The translations under genes were made by a program, and so were the position numbers. The notes beneath the pieces are model-generated. The model searched no databases, was not told the DNA's origin, and was given only the letters and a program-made list of their open reading frames with translations. This document shows positions 27,618 through 36,083 of a stretch of DNA of 64,000 nt, piece by piece. The stretch is taken from assembly GCA_030348385.1 (NCBI GenBank), contig JAUCFP010000006.1:2108001-2172000 (forward strand). The letters run 5' to 3'. The DNA is from Cytobacillus sp. NJ13 (GTDB lineage: Bacteria > Bacillota > Bacilli > Bacillales > Cytobacillaceae). The first letter of the stretch is position 1; each line of letters opens with the position of its first letter.

Positions 27618-28385
27618 CTATAAATGTTCTTCAAACCATTTTACCGTTTCCAGCAAACCTTCCCTGCTTACTTTATGACCCGCCTGTTCATCTGATATAA
27701 ACATGAGGTTTTCAGGTGAGTCACTATATAAGGACTGGATGGTCTCATAAAATTGGTATGTATAGGAATAAGGCACAACCGGGTCTTTTTTGCCATGCCA
27801 GAACATGAGCGGTCTTCCGACAAGCTTTTCAGGCTGAAGACTTAGATCCCGCTCCCTTAAAGTTCCCAGCAGATCTGCTAGTTCTTCATTGGAAAGCGGA
27901 ATTTTAATATTATTCTTCTTCAATTCATCCAGCTGAAGCTGAGCAAATTTTTCATAATACGGCATACCCATAAGGCTTACTGCAGCTTTGACCCACTCAT
28001 ACTGGGTCAAGGCGCCCAAAGTGACTATTCCTCCCATGGATGTGCCCACAAGCCCTATTCTTCCCTGGTCGATCAAATCTGCCTCCTCATAGACATCCCT
28101 GATTATTTTCAATTCCGCAATGGTATTCAGAACAATATCCCATAGCTTGAAATTTAAATCGCTGCCTGATAAACCTTCAGATCTTTCCCCATGAAATAGG
28201 GTATCCGGAAGCACCACCCTGAACCCTTTTTCAGCAAGCAGATAGGCATAATGCAGATTATGTTCTTTGGCACTCGTAAAGCCATGAACGAAAATAATAA
28301 AAGGCAAGCGTCCCCCTTTTACATCCTGTCTGGCGAGTTCAAGAACAGGAATTTCTTTGATATGCTTATGTTCAATAACAACCAC
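27618..28385 (-). CDS. yitV: Alpha/beta hydrolase, YitV-like esterase
   Basis: 255 residues. IIFVHGFTSAKEHN gives the oxyanion region, GLVGTSMGGIVTLGA the nucleophile serine, WHGKKDPVVPY the acid and a late HKV the histidine, so all triad parts are visible. No signal peptide; cytoplasmic. Start is GTG at 28385 with AGGAGG seven bases upstream. Natural substrate unknown. Order yitU-yitV-yitW is like B. subtilis, though yitU here is divergent. Confidence 0.85.
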   Translation of the reverse strand: MVVIEHKHIKEIPVLELARQDVKGGRLPFIIFVHGFTSAKEHNLHYAYLLAEKGFRVVLPDTLFHGERSEGLSGSDLNFKLWDIVLNTIAELKIIRDVYEEADLIDQGRIGLVGTSMGGIVTLGALTQYEWVKAAVSLMGMPYYEKFAQLQLDELKKNNIKIPLSNEELADLLGTLRERDLSLQPEKLVGRPLMFWHGKKDPVVPYSYTYQFYETIQSLYSDSPENLMFISDEQAGHKVSREGLLETVKWFEEHL

Positions 28386-28489
28386 AGTTCTTCCTCCTAA
28401 ATCTATAGGGCAAAAGTGAATTTTTTTACAAAATTATAATAATATTGATAACATATATGTATAAAATGATTTTGTAAAAGCTTAAGCAC

Positions 28490-28664
28490 TTGACTTAATG
28501 TTAATTCTTTCTATATTTTCAGTTTAACATGTAGACTTTTTTTTTCCAAAACCTTTACACTTAAGAGAAAAGCGGGGCATACTTCAAGATAAGCAATTGG
28601 CTGCAGTCCGCTAACTGCAGTTTTATTCTTATTAAAAAGTGCTGAGCGCTTAAAAGGAGATCTT
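28490..28664 (+). promoter_or_regulatory. yitU promoter and structured leader
   Basis: TTGACT (28490-28495), 16-base spacer, TATATT (28512-28517). The ~140-base leader has a terminator-like hairpin CTGCAGT/ACTGCAG (28601-28620) followed by TTTTATTCTTATT, then a second small hairpin (AAGTGC/GCGCTT, 28637-28651) right before the ribosome site AAAAGGAG. Possible attenuation; no ligand class recognised. Confidence 0.5.
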
Positions 28665-29483
28665 ATGGCAGAAAAACATTTAATTGCACTGGACCTTGAT
28701 GGCACATTATTAAAAGATGACAAAACCATCTCAGCTAAAACTAAAATGATTATTCAAAAGGCACGGGAACAAGGACACGAAGTGATGATTGCCACCGGAA
28801 GGCCATTTCGCTCCAGCGAAATTTACTATCGTGAACTGGGATTGACTACGCCTATTGTCAATTTCAATGGCGCTTACATACATCATCCTAAAGATCATAA
28901 TTGGGGAGTTTACCACACACCACTGCAAATGAACGTAGCAAAAGAAATTGTCGAAGCCGTTAATAGCTATACAGTTCATAATATTGTAGCAGAAGTTATA
29001 GATGATGTTTACTTGCATTACCATGATGAAAAGCTTCTGGATATCTTCGGTTTTGGTGATCCAAAAATTACGACTGGAGATTTGCGCAATTATCTCAATG
29101 ATAATCCGACAAGCATGCTGATCCATACAGATGAGGAGCATGTAAAGACCATCAGAAATCATCTTTCTGAAGTTCATGCCGAAGTGATTGACCACCGTCG
29201 CTGGGCGGCTCCATGGCATGTCATAGAAATCGTCAAAACAGGGCTGAATAAAGCCGTTGGCCTTCAAAAAGCAGCTGATTACTTCCAAATACCGCCTGAG
29301 CGGATCATAGCTTTCGGTGATGAAGACAATGATCTTGAAATGCTTGAATTTGCAGGCTACGGGATTGCCATGGGCAATGCTATTGACCAGGTGAAAAATA
29401 TTGCCAATGAAGTCACTTTAACCAACGAGGAAGATGGAATCGGAATCTATCTAAATGAATTATTAAACCTTAAATCACTATAA
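28665..29483 (+). CDS. yitU: Cof-type HAD phosphatase, YitU-like
   Basis: 272 residues. HAD motif I LDLDGTLL near the N-terminus (nucleophile Asp), motif II IATGRP, a type IIB cap domain and motif IV FGDEDNDLEML. Members of this family remove phosphate from sugar phosphates, flavin precursors or PLP; B. subtilis YitU has been linked to flavin precursor dephosphorylation. AAAAGGAG precedes the ATG. Preceded by a leader with hairpins. Confidence 0.9.
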   Translation: MAEKHLIALDLDGTLLKDDKTISAKTKMIIQKAREQGHEVMIATGRPFRSSEIYYRELGLTTPIVNFNGAYIHHPKDHNWGVYHTPLQMNVAKEIVEAVNSYTVHNIVAEVIDDVYLHYHDEKLLDIFGFGDPKITTGDLRNYLNDNPTSMLIHTDEEHVKTIRNHLSEVHAEVIDHRRWAAPWHVIEIVKTGLNKAVGLQKAADYFQIPPERIIAFGDEDNDLEMLEFAGYGIAMGNAIDQVKNIANEVTLTNEEDGIGIYLNELLNLKSL

Positions 29484-29611
29484 GCAAATGAACAAAAAGA
29501 ATTAAATAGTAATCAGTCCATTAAATCCCCTTTTTAAATCATTCCTTTAGAGCATACTAAAGGATGGAGCAGCACAATGCTGCTTCAAACTCTTTCATGG
29601 AGGGGATTCGA

Positions 29612-29764
29612 ATGGGTAAACGTAATAAATCAAAACGCTTCGTTCAACAGGGTGTTGATACTGTTAGCAAGCATGATGAACGTATCCCGTACCACATGAC
29701 CTATGCAGAGGCGGAAGCCCAAAAATTAGCTAATGTGAAAGAATCATCCCTCGGAGGAATATAA
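29612..29764 (+). CDS. Small basic protein, unknown function
   Basis: 50 residues: MGKRNKSKRFVQQGVDTVSK then an acidic-hydrophobic half ending ESSLGGI. GGAGGGG lies six bases before the ATG at 29612, better than upstream ATGs at 29564 and 29597. It is two bases from the next small gene, so the two are likely cotranscribed. Size and composition recall small spore-associated proteins of Bacillus, but I recognise no family. Confidence 0.6.
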   Translation: MGKRNKSKRFVQQGVDTVSKHDERIPYHMTYAEAEAQKLANVKESSLGGI

Positions 29765-29766
29765 CG

Positions 29767-29952
29767 ATGGGAAACAGGTTATTTCAGGAAGCCAGAAAAT
29801 ATGTGGAAATAGCTAAAAATTCTGCAGGCGAAGAAACTGTCTCCCGCGCGAAAAATGCTTTAAGTTCCGCGTTTGCCAACTCTACTGCGGCTGAACAGGC
29901 ACAGCTGCGGGAGATGCAGCAGGAGCTTGAACAATATTCGCAGAATCGCTAA
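29767..29952 (+). CDS. DUF3813-like small helical protein
   Basis: 61 residues, almost wholly helical: MGNRLFQEARKYVEIAKNSA, then NALSSAFANSTAAEQAQLREM. I believe this is the DUF3813 family of Bacillus, whose role is not known. The ribosome site GGAGGAATATAACG overlaps the end of the preceding gene, implying coupled translation. A perfect terminator follows four bases after the stop. Confidence 0.7.
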   Translation: MGNRLFQEARKYVEIAKNSAGEETVSRAKNALSSAFANSTAAEQAQLREMQQELEQYSQNR

Positions 29953-29955
29953 AAA

Positions 29956-29992
29956 GAAGCTGGCAGCCCCGATGGCTGCCAGCTTCTTTTTT
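29956..29992 (+). terminator. Terminator of the small-gene pair
   Basis: Perfect 13-bp stem GAAGCTGGCAGCC/GGCTGCCAGCTTC with a five-base loop, then TTTTTT. It overlaps the 3' end of the convergent gene. Confidence 0.93.
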
Positions 29993-30746
29993 ACCTCCTT
30001 TCCAGGATAACAGGAAAGGAATTAATAATTTGTCCGTCTTCATGGCTTTTTTCATATAAATGCAAAATCACTGATCCGTTTTCAGGCAGTTTATCAGCAG
30101 GAATGTTTATATTTATCTTAAAGCTCTCCCAGTCATTTGAAAGTGCTGATACGTCCTTTTCAGCCTGCAGTTCATTATGGCCATCATCAACTGTATACCA
30201 TATCTTTCCGCTTTTTGGACGCCCTTCTATTGATACTGTATATTCGCCGTTCGCTCCAGTAACCTTAGCATGGCGGAAGGAAGAATTTTGTCCTGGGATA
30301 TATACAGATGCTTCTGATTCGACTATTGTCTCCAATTCTTTGCCATTTAAGTTTGATGCCAGAAGCTTAGCTTTTACAATGTACTCCCCTTCCTGAACTC
30401 TTTCGCCTTTGTGCCTATAATCCCACTGCTCTTTCCACACCTTGCTTTCATCGGGTTTGATGGGAATGGTCTGTATAGCTTGTAAAAATGCTTTTCCTTC
30501 TGAAGATGAGTATACCTGTTGGCCTTTTTGATTGAATATATCCACTTGGTAAAATTGGGAAGTTCTAAACTCAAAGTTCAATGGGTAACTGGCAGTATTC
30601 CTCAAAAGCAATTCTATCTCCATATTTTCCAGTCCTGCTTGAGGTATTACTTTAAAATCAAATGGCATTTCCTCTTTAGAAGCTTCAAAACTTTGCAAAG
30701 GCATAGTGAAGATAATCATAGCTGCAACCGCCAAAAGCCGAAGCAT
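29991..30746 (-). CDS. Secreted BsuPI-like protein with C-terminal Ig-like (Gmad2-type) domain
   Basis: 251 residues with a cleavable-type signal peptide (MLRLLAVAAMIIFTMPLQSFEA). Residues about 30-150 match BsuPI, the intracellular proteinase inhibitor Ipi of B. subtilis (IELLLRNTASYPLNFEFRTSQ, YQVDIFNQKGQQVYSSS, GEYIVKAKLL). Residues about 155-250 form a second beta domain like the Gmad2 immunoglobulin-like module (ITVSIEG-type strands, LHLYEKSHEDGQIINSFPV). In B. subtilis ipi lies near yitT, so this is its positional counterpart, but exported and extended. Protease inhibition is only an inference. GGAGG precedes the ATG by eight bases. Confidence 0.75.
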   Translation of the reverse strand: MLRLLAVAAMIIFTMPLQSFEASKEEMPFDFKVIPQAGLENMEIELLLRNTASYPLNFEFRTSQFYQVDIFNQKGQQVYSSSEGKAFLQAIQTIPIKPDESKVWKEQWDYRHKGERVQEGEYIVKAKLLASNLNGKELETIVESEASVYIPGQNSSFRHAKVTGANGEYTVSIEGRPKSGKIWYTVDDGHNELQAEKDVSALSNDWESFKININIPADKLPENGSVILHLYEKSHEDGQIINSFPVILERR

Positions 30747-30765
30747 CCATCATCCCTCCTTTCAT

Positions 30766-31596
30766 TTAATCCCTGCGAAAGAAACCATATACACCAGCTG
30801 TTTGGACAATATTTGTAAAGGCATTCGGATCCACTTCTTTTATAATTCTTTCAAGGTCGAATAACTCATAGCGTGTGATGACAATCATCATCATTTCCTT
30901 GTTTTCATTTGTAAAAGCCCCCTTTGCAGGAATGGTTGTAATCCCCCTGACAAGATGGTCATGGATGGCTTTTTTCATTTCTTCCGATTTTTTTGTTATA
31001 ATCAGTGCTGTCAGTTTCTCATGTCTTGTATGAATAGCATCTATGACCCTGGTTGAGGCATAAAGGGTAACAAGTGTGTATAAGGCTTTTTCCCATCCAT
31101 ATAAAAAACCGGCAGTTATTATAATAATGGCGTTAAGTGTGAAAAAATATGTACCGACAGGCTTGTCTTTCATTCGGGACAATACCATCGCAATGATATC
31201 CATTCCTCCTGTGGAAGCCCCCCATTTAAGTGTTATCCCTACACCTACAGCGGCAATGACACCTCCAAAAACTGCATTTAGCAAAATATCTTTTGATACA
31301 TGAATTACCGGTATAATTTCCAGGAAAAAAGACATTAAGAATACGCTTAGAAAACTATAAATGGTAAACGACCTTCCAACCTTTTTCCAGGCTAAAATGG
31401 TGACAGGAATATTTAGAATGAAAAGCAGGATCCCTGTTGATCCAAAATCCCCCAGAATGCTTGATAAGAGCTGCGCCACCCCTGTAAAACCGCTCGCATA
31501 TACATTGGCAGGTATCAGAAAAAAATTCATCGCAATCGCGTTCAGTATCGCGCCAATCAAAACAATAAATACTTTCTTAGTTTCTAACCAAACCAT
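30766..31596 (-). CDS. yitT: YitT family membrane protein (DUF161 and DUF2179)
   Basis: 276 residues. Five or six hydrophobic helices in residues 1-175 (DUF161), then a cytosolic DUF2179 domain with TALIITKKSEEMKKAI and GITTIPAKGAFTNENKEMMM. Transport or signalling roles have been proposed but not settled. AGGGGG lies about six bases before the ATG. It is divergent from yitS, with a structured repeat in the gap. Confidence 0.88.
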   Translation of the reverse strand: MVWLETKKVFIVLIGAILNAIAMNFFLIPANVYASGFTGVAQLLSSILGDFGSTGILLFILNIPVTILAWKKVGRSFTIYSFLSVFLMSFFLEIIPVIHVSKDILLNAVFGGVIAAVGVGITLKWGASTGGMDIIAMVLSRMKDKPVGTYFFTLNAIIIITAGFLYGWEKALYTLVTLYASTRVIDAIHTRHEKLTALIITKKSEEMKKAIHDHLVRGITTIPAKGAFTNENKEMMMIVITRYELFDLERIIKEVDPNAFTNIVQTAGVYGFFRRD

Positions 31597-31636
31597 TTTT
31601 TACCCCCTGAATTTTCTTATTATTTTCTTTACCCAG

Positions 31637-31783
31637 TAAAGTGAAACTTCAATCAGTGGGGGTTCCCCGCTGATTGTTAGTTGAACCAATCGGGCCTTTA
31701 CGGGCAGTTTGACTCCCGGTTATCCCCCTTCTATTCCTCTGATTCTGAAAGTGAGAGTCTTACTGCCCGTTAGACTGCGATAA
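31637..31783. repeat. Structured interspersed repeat, copy A
   Basis: About 147 bp, matching the copy at 36081-36235 over nearly its whole length (TAAAGTGAAACTTCAATCAG start; TTAGTTGAACCAATCGGGCC middle; CTTACTG-CCGTTAGACTGCG end). It forms two hairpins: CAATCAGTGGGG/CCCCGCTGATTG, and ACGGGCAGTTTGACTC/GAGTCTTACTGCCCGT. It fills the gap between divergent yitT and yitS. Its size and form recall the bcr1-type repeats of the B. cereus group. Confidence 0.88.
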
Positions 31784-31867
31784 GTGTCATTTTCAACACA
31801 ATTCATTGTTTTTTCTACTTGATTTCTATAAACTTAATTCATATAGTTTGAAAGCAGGTGAAAGAAA

Positions 31868-32722
31868 ATGTCAGTAAAAATTCTAGCTGACAGTGCGTGT
31901 GATCTGCCGCTAAGCTTCTATGAAGAAAATGGCGTCACACTTTTTCCATTAAAGGTTCAACTGAATGATACAGAATATGAAGATTTAGTCACCATAGAAC
32001 CTAAGGATGTTTATGATGCAATACGAGAAGGCCAGGTGCCTAAAACATCTCAGGTATCCCCTCTCCTTTTTGAGGAAACGTTCATGAAAATGGCAGAACA
32101 AAATGAAGACGGCATTTATATTTCTTTTTCCTCCGGACTTTCAGGTACATACCAGACTGCTGTAATGATTTTGGAGCAGGTAAAAGAGAAATACCCTGAT
32201 TTCAAATTATCCATTTTCGATTCCAAGGCTGCTTCATTGGGATATGGATTAATTGTGAAGGCTGCTGCTGCTAAAGCTCAATCAGGCTCATCCAAGGACG
32301 ACATCCAGAAAGATATCGAATTTCGCTGCCAGCATCTCGAGAGTTTATTCACTGTAAATGATCTCGAATATCTGGCAAAAGGCGGCCGTGTTTCTAAAGC
32401 TTCCGCATTTCTAGGCGGGCTTTTGAACATTAAACCTCTTTTAACAGTAGAAGATGGCAAACTTGTACCGATTGAGAAACTGCGCGGCAAGAAAAAGCTT
32501 CTTCGCCGTGTTATTGAACTGATGAAAGAAAATGGGACTGCGTTTGAGAATCAGATTGTCGGCATCAGCCATGCTGATGATGAAGACACAGCTCTTGAAA
32601 TGCAAAAATTAATCCTGGAAGAGCTTAAAGCCAAAGAAGTCTATATTACATCCATAGGCTCTGCAATCGGGTCCCATACCGGTCCAGGAACAATTGCAAT
32701 TTTCTACCAAAGGCAAAAATAA
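31868..32722 (+). CDS. yitS: DegV family fatty-acid-binding protein, YitS-like
   Basis: 284 residues. DegV fold: ILADSACDLPLSFYEENGV at the start, KTSQVSP, SFSSGLSGTYQTA and GSAIGSHTGPGTIAIFY at the end. Such proteins (FakB) present fatty acids to the FakA kinase in Gram-positive bacteria. The set of Bacillus paralogues (YitS, DegV, YviA) makes the exact assignment rest on gene order. AGGTGA precedes the ATG. Confidence 0.88.
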   Translation: MSVKILADSACDLPLSFYEENGVTLFPLKVQLNDTEYEDLVTIEPKDVYDAIREGQVPKTSQVSPLLFEETFMKMAEQNEDGIYISFSSGLSGTYQTAVMILEQVKEKYPDFKLSIFDSKAASLGYGLIVKAAAAKAQSGSSKDDIQKDIEFRCQHLESLFTVNDLEYLAKGGRVSKASAFLGGLLNIKPLLTVEDGKLVPIEKLRGKKKLLRRVIELMKENGTAFENQIVGISHADDEDTALEMQKLILEELKAKEVYITSIGSAIGSHTGPGTIAIFYQRQK

Positions 32723-32830
32723 ACCTTAAGTGAAGAATACATACTCCATTTCATTCTGACAGACAATATGATTGTACTTCAGTTAAATTCTGAAGGATAA
32801 ACCTATCAGTATGAAAGGAGTATTTTTATT

Positions 32831-32962
32831 ATGCCGCATACTTCCGATAATGATAAAAAAGCAAAAGACAATAATGCACTTCTTCACGAAAAAAATATGA
32901 TGCGGGAGAAAAACCGCAAAGCCGGGAAAAACCAGTATTCCAAAAAGACAGACCATTTATAA
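32831..32962 (+). CDS. DUF3941-like small hydrophilic protein
   Basis: 43 residues, MPHTSDNDKKAKDNNALLHE, ending QYSKKTDHL; very rich in Lys and Asn. AAAGGAG lies ten bases before the ATG. The N- and C-termini match my recollection of the DUF3941 family of Bacillus. Role unknown. A terminator lies a few bases after the stop. Confidence 0.72.
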   Translation: MPHTSDNDKKAKDNNALLHEKNMMREKNRKAGKNQYSKKTDHL

Positions 32963-32966
32963 TAAT

Positions 32967-32996
32967 AAAACGGGCAAGCAATAGCTTGTCCGTTTT
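32967..32996. terminator. Bidirectional terminator between the small gene and cvfB
   Basis: AAAACGGGCAAGC/GCTTGTCCGTTTT stem with one G-U pair and a four-base loop; T run after it on the plus strand and A run before it for the minus strand. Confidence 0.88.
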
Positions 32997-33016
32997 TAGA
33001 TTGTTATTGGAGTGAA

Positions 33017-33880
33017 TTAGTCTTTCTTTATATATGTCCATCCTTCTTCCTGATAAACCTTGCCTTCCTTCATAAGCCTGCCCAAAGCCCTTTTGAAAGA
33101 AGCTTTGCTTAACTGAAAACGCTCCTGTATATCTTCTGGCGCGCTTTTATCACCAAATGGCATCGCCCCATTGCGGCTTTCAAGATAAGATAGGATTTTT
33201 TCGGAATCATCGTCCAGTGCCTCATGTTTTCTTGGGATAAGAGAAACATTCACTGTTCCGTCTTCTTTCACATCAACAATTCGCCCTTCAATTTTTTCGC
33301 CAAGACGTGGCTCCCTTTTGCGCTGGGATTCATGGATAAAGCCTTTAAAGCCCTCAGCTGTATAAATCCAGCTCCCAACCTTTGCAGTTCTATATATATG
33401 TCCGTGGATATTCTTATTAAAATCGCTTTTAGCTGCTTTTAGTGATATTTCTGTAATCACAGGATCAGTAGCCATTTTTACATAAATTCTGTTATTCTTA
33501 TTCACACGGAGCGTAATGTATAATCTATCTCCTTCAATCGGCCAGACGGCTTCATGTACAGGCAGATCCTCCTCCCCGAGGAGCATGTCCTTCTGAATGC
33601 CAATGTTGATGAAAACACCGATGCCGGGCTTTACATCACTTACATGCGCCCATCCATATGTACCAACCTGAATCTCCGGAATCACTGTCGTTGCTGCGAT
33701 TCTTCCCTGTGAGTCCACATAAAGGAAAGCCTCGACTTCCTGCCCTTCTTCCAGCTTTTCATCCGTCTCGTTCTGATGAAGAAGAACATCTTCCTCTCCA
33801 TCCGTCAAAAAATAGCCAAATGCTGCTTCCCTTGAAACAATCAGCTTAGCAGCACGGCCTAAATTCTCTTCTAAAGCCAT
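33017..33880 (-). CDS. cvfB: CvfB family S1-domain RNA-binding protein
   Basis: 287 residues, equivalent of B. subtilis YitL and Staphylococcus CvfB. Contains tandem S1-like beta barrels (GTYGWAHVSDVKPGIGVFINIG; GEKIEGRIVDVKEDGTVNVSLIP) and a C-terminal winged helix (FQLSKASFKRALGRLMKEGKVY). CvfB affects virulence and RNA levels in Staphylococcus. AAGGAGG precedes the ATG. Confidence 0.9.
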   Translation of the reverse strand: MALEENLGRAAKLIVSREAAFGYFLTDGEEDVLLHQNETDEKLEEGQEVEAFLYVDSQGRIAATTVIPEIQVGTYGWAHVSDVKPGIGVFINIGIQKDMLLGEEDLPVHEAVWPIEGDRLYITLRVNKNNRIYVKMATDPVITEISLKAAKSDFNKNIHGHIYRTAKVGSWIYTAEGFKGFIHESQRKREPRLGEKIEGRIVDVKEDGTVNVSLIPRKHEALDDDSEKILSYLESRNGAMPFGDKSAPEDIQERFQLSKASFKRALGRLMKEGKVYQEEGWTYIKKD

Positions 33881-34038
33881 CCCTTTTCCTCCTTCTTAGT
33901 TTCCAGTAAACAAATATTCATTATATTAAATCTTTCCCAATTAAGATCACATAACTCCTAAAGTTGTTTGAACTGCTATATTTTACTATAATAAGGACAA
34001 GAAGTGAAACTTAAAATGTTATCTCCAAGGAGGCTGTC

Positions 34039-34530
34039 ATGTCTAAAGAAAGCTCATTTGATATTGTATCCAAAGTTGACTTTTCTGAAGTAACCAATGC
34101 CATTAATATTGCCATGAAGGAAATCTCCACCCGCTATGACTTTAAAGGCAGCAAAAGTGATATAAAGCTGGATAAAGAAGAGCTCGTGCTTCTATCTGAT
34201 GACGAATTTAAACTGGAACAGCTTAAAGATGTTTTATTTGGTAAATTGATAAAAAGGGGCATTCCTGTAAAAAATCTTGATTACAGCAAAATTGAAGGGG
34301 CATCAGGCGGAACAGTACGCCAAAGAGCAAAGCTTGTTCAGGGAATTGATAAAGAAAATGCCAAGAAGATTAATACCCTTATTAAAAACAGCGGCTTAAA
34401 GGTGAAGAGCCAGGTTCAGGATGATCAGGTCCGTGTAACCGGCAAAAACCGCGATGACCTGCAGAATATTATTGCAGCTGTTAAAGAGGCAGATTTGACT
34501 GTCGATGTTCAATTCGTAAATTTTCGGTAG
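34039..34530 (+). CDS. yajQ: YajQ family nucleotide-binding protein
   Basis: 163 residues matching B. subtilis Yit[21 protein letters not shown] at the start, [14 protein letters not shown], and [19 protein letters not shown] near the end. Two ferredoxin-like domains. Some members bind cyclic di-GMP, which may or may not hold here. AAGGAGG precedes the ATG and a strong terminator follows. Confidence 0.92.
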   Translation: MSKESSFDIVSKVDFSEVTNAINIAMKEISTRYDFKGSKSDIKLDKEELVLLSDDEFKLEQLKDVLFGKLIKRGIPVKNLDYSKIEGASGGTVRQRAKLVQGIDKENAKKINTLIKNSGLKVKSQVQDDQVRVTGKNRDDLQNIIAAVKEADLTVDVQFVNFR

Positions 34531-34535
34531 TTTTA

Positions 34536-34567
34536 AGCAAACGGAGAAAATCCGTTTGCTTTTTTTT
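34536..34567 (+). terminator. Terminator of yajQ
   Basis: AGCAAACGGA/TCCGTTTGCT stem, five-base loop, then TTTTTTT. Confidence 0.93.
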
Positions 34568-34590
34568 ATTCAGGAATTTTGCAGAAGATA

Positions 34591-35094
34591 TTATTTTACA
34601 AATTTATACATCATTAATTCATCTGCATAAGAACCATCATTTCTTTTAATATGTTTAATTTTGCGTCCTTCTTCCTGAAATCCAAATCGCTTGTACAGAT
34701 GAATCGCTCTTTGATTATACGCAAAGACTTCAAGGCATACTTTTTCCAGACCCGGCTCGCCTTGCGCCCACTTCAGAAATTGCTCCATCATTTTGCTTCC
34801 CAGTCCCTGGTTACAATGCTTTTCCTGTATTGTAATCCCGAAATAACCCAGATGGTTCACCTTTTTACTTTTTGAACGCCGAAAGTTCAGCATTCCAATT
34901 ACTTCACTGTGAACTTCCGCTAATAAAATAAGATTCCCTGTTCGAATGCTCTGCTCAATCCAAGCTTCCTCTTCTTCAATTGTTAAATTAAATTCATCCG
35001 CCCCTGTCATTAAAAAATCAGTTTCTCCAAAAGCCTGCCGGCAATGCGCTAAAATGGCTTCTGCATCACTTTTGTCAGCTGTGCGAATCTGCAA
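34591..35094 (-). CDS. GNAT family N-acetyltransferase
   Basis: About 167 residues. First strand MQIRTADKSDAEAILAHCRQ, acetyl-CoA loop IQEKHCNQGLGSKMMEQFL (QxxGxG/A) and the C-terminal NQRAIHLYKRFGFQEEGRK are typical. Acceptor unknown (ribosomal-protein or small-amine type). I start at TTG 35094, eight bases after GGGGG, giving the usual GNAT N-terminus; a GTG at 35109 is possible but has no ribosome site. Confidence 0.82.
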   Translation of the reverse strand: MQIRTADKSDAEAILAHCRQAFGETDFLMTGADEFNLTIEEEEAWIEQSIRTGNLILLAEVHSEVIGMLNFRRSKSKKVNHLGYFGITIQEKHCNQGLGSKMMEQFLKWAQGEPGLEKVCLEVFAYNQRAIHLYKRFGFQEEGRKIKHIKRNDGSYADELMMYKFVK

Positions 35095-35213
35095 TTCATG
35101 TTCCCCCACTCTTTTTTAAATCTATTATATGGACCAATTCAAATAATTTCCATGTTTTTTCACCATAATAAAATGGAATTAAAGGAGTATTAATGATTTG
35201 GAGGGATTTCATA

Positions 35214-36083
35214 ATGTCTAATACTCAAAACAATCCGAAGGAATTTCCGCCTCAGCATCAGGATCATCAGCCCGGCACAGAAGCACCAATGCAGCCTGAG
35301 CCCCAATCTGTTGATCCTAATTATAAAGGCTCTGATAAATTAAAAGGAAAAGTTGTTTTAATAACAGGCGGAGACAGCGGCATCGGAAAATCAGCCGCCA
35401 TTTATTTTGCCAAAGAAGGAGCCAGCGTGGCAATTGTCTATTTGGAAGAACATGAAGACGCAGAAAAGACTAAAGAGGCCATTCAGGCTGAGGGACAGGA
35501 CTGTCTGCTGATCTCCGGTGATATCGGAAGCGAAACATTCTGTAAGGATGCAGTCAAGAAAACACTTGATAAATTTGGTCAAATCGATGTACTTGTTAAT
35601 AATGCAGCCGAGCAGCATCCTCAAAAAAGCCTGCTTGATATCACTGCTGAACAGCTTGAAAAAACATTCAGAACAAACATCTTTTCATTCTTCCATTTGA
35701 CAAAAGCAGTACTTCCTCACCTTAAAAAAGGAAGCTCAATTATTAATACTGCTTCCATAACAGCTTACGAAGGCAACGAGCAGCTAATCGACTATTCTTC
35801 AACAAAAGGTGCGATTGTCTCCTTTACACGCTCATTGGCCAAATCGCTGGCTGGACAGGGAATCCGGGTAAATGGAGTTGCTCCTGGACCTATTTGGACA
35901 CCGCTTATTCCGTCTACATTCACCGCGGATAAGGTATCGAAATTTGGATCAAATACTCCAATAGGCAGAGCAGGACAGCCTTATGAATTAGCTCCGGCCT
36001 ATGTCTATCTTGCCAGTGATGATTCATCTTATGTGAGCGGCCAGATGATCCATGTCAATGGCGGCACAATTGTAAATGGGTAA
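35214..36083 (+). CDS. SDR family oxidoreductase, general-stress type
   Basis: 289 residues. A hydrophilic, Pro/Gln-rich N-terminal 40 residues (PPQHQDHQPGTEAPMQPEPQ), then a Rossmann fold with LITGGDSGIGKSAA, NNAAEQHP and catalytic YSSTK preceded by a Ser in NTASITAYEG. The long N-tail is seen in Bacillus YhdF/GspA-type stress dehydrogenases. Substrate unknown. ATG 35214 follows GGAGG by nine bases; an ATG at 35193 after AAAGGAG is an alternative. Its TAA stop coincides with the first bases of a repeat element. Confidence 0.88.
   Translation: MSNTQNNPKEFPPQHQDHQPGTEAPMQPEPQSVDPNYKGSDKLKGKVVLITGGDSGIGKSAAIYFAKEGASVAIVYLEEHEDAEKTKEAIQAEGQDCLLISGDIGSETFCKDAVKKTLDKFGQIDVLVNNAAEQHPQKSLLDITAEQLEKTFRTNIFSFFHLTKAVLPHLKKGSSIINTASITAYEGNEQLIDYSSTKGAIVSFTRSLAKSLAGQGIRVNGVAPGPIWTPLIPSTFTADKVSKFGSNTPIGRAGQPYELAPAYVYLASDDSSYVSGQMIHVNGGTIVNG

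Noticed and set aside
31637..31783. T-box or other known riboswitch for yitS or yitT
   Set aside because: The same element occurs at 36081 after an unrelated gene in another setting, so a dispersed repeat explains it better. No T-box sequence is present.
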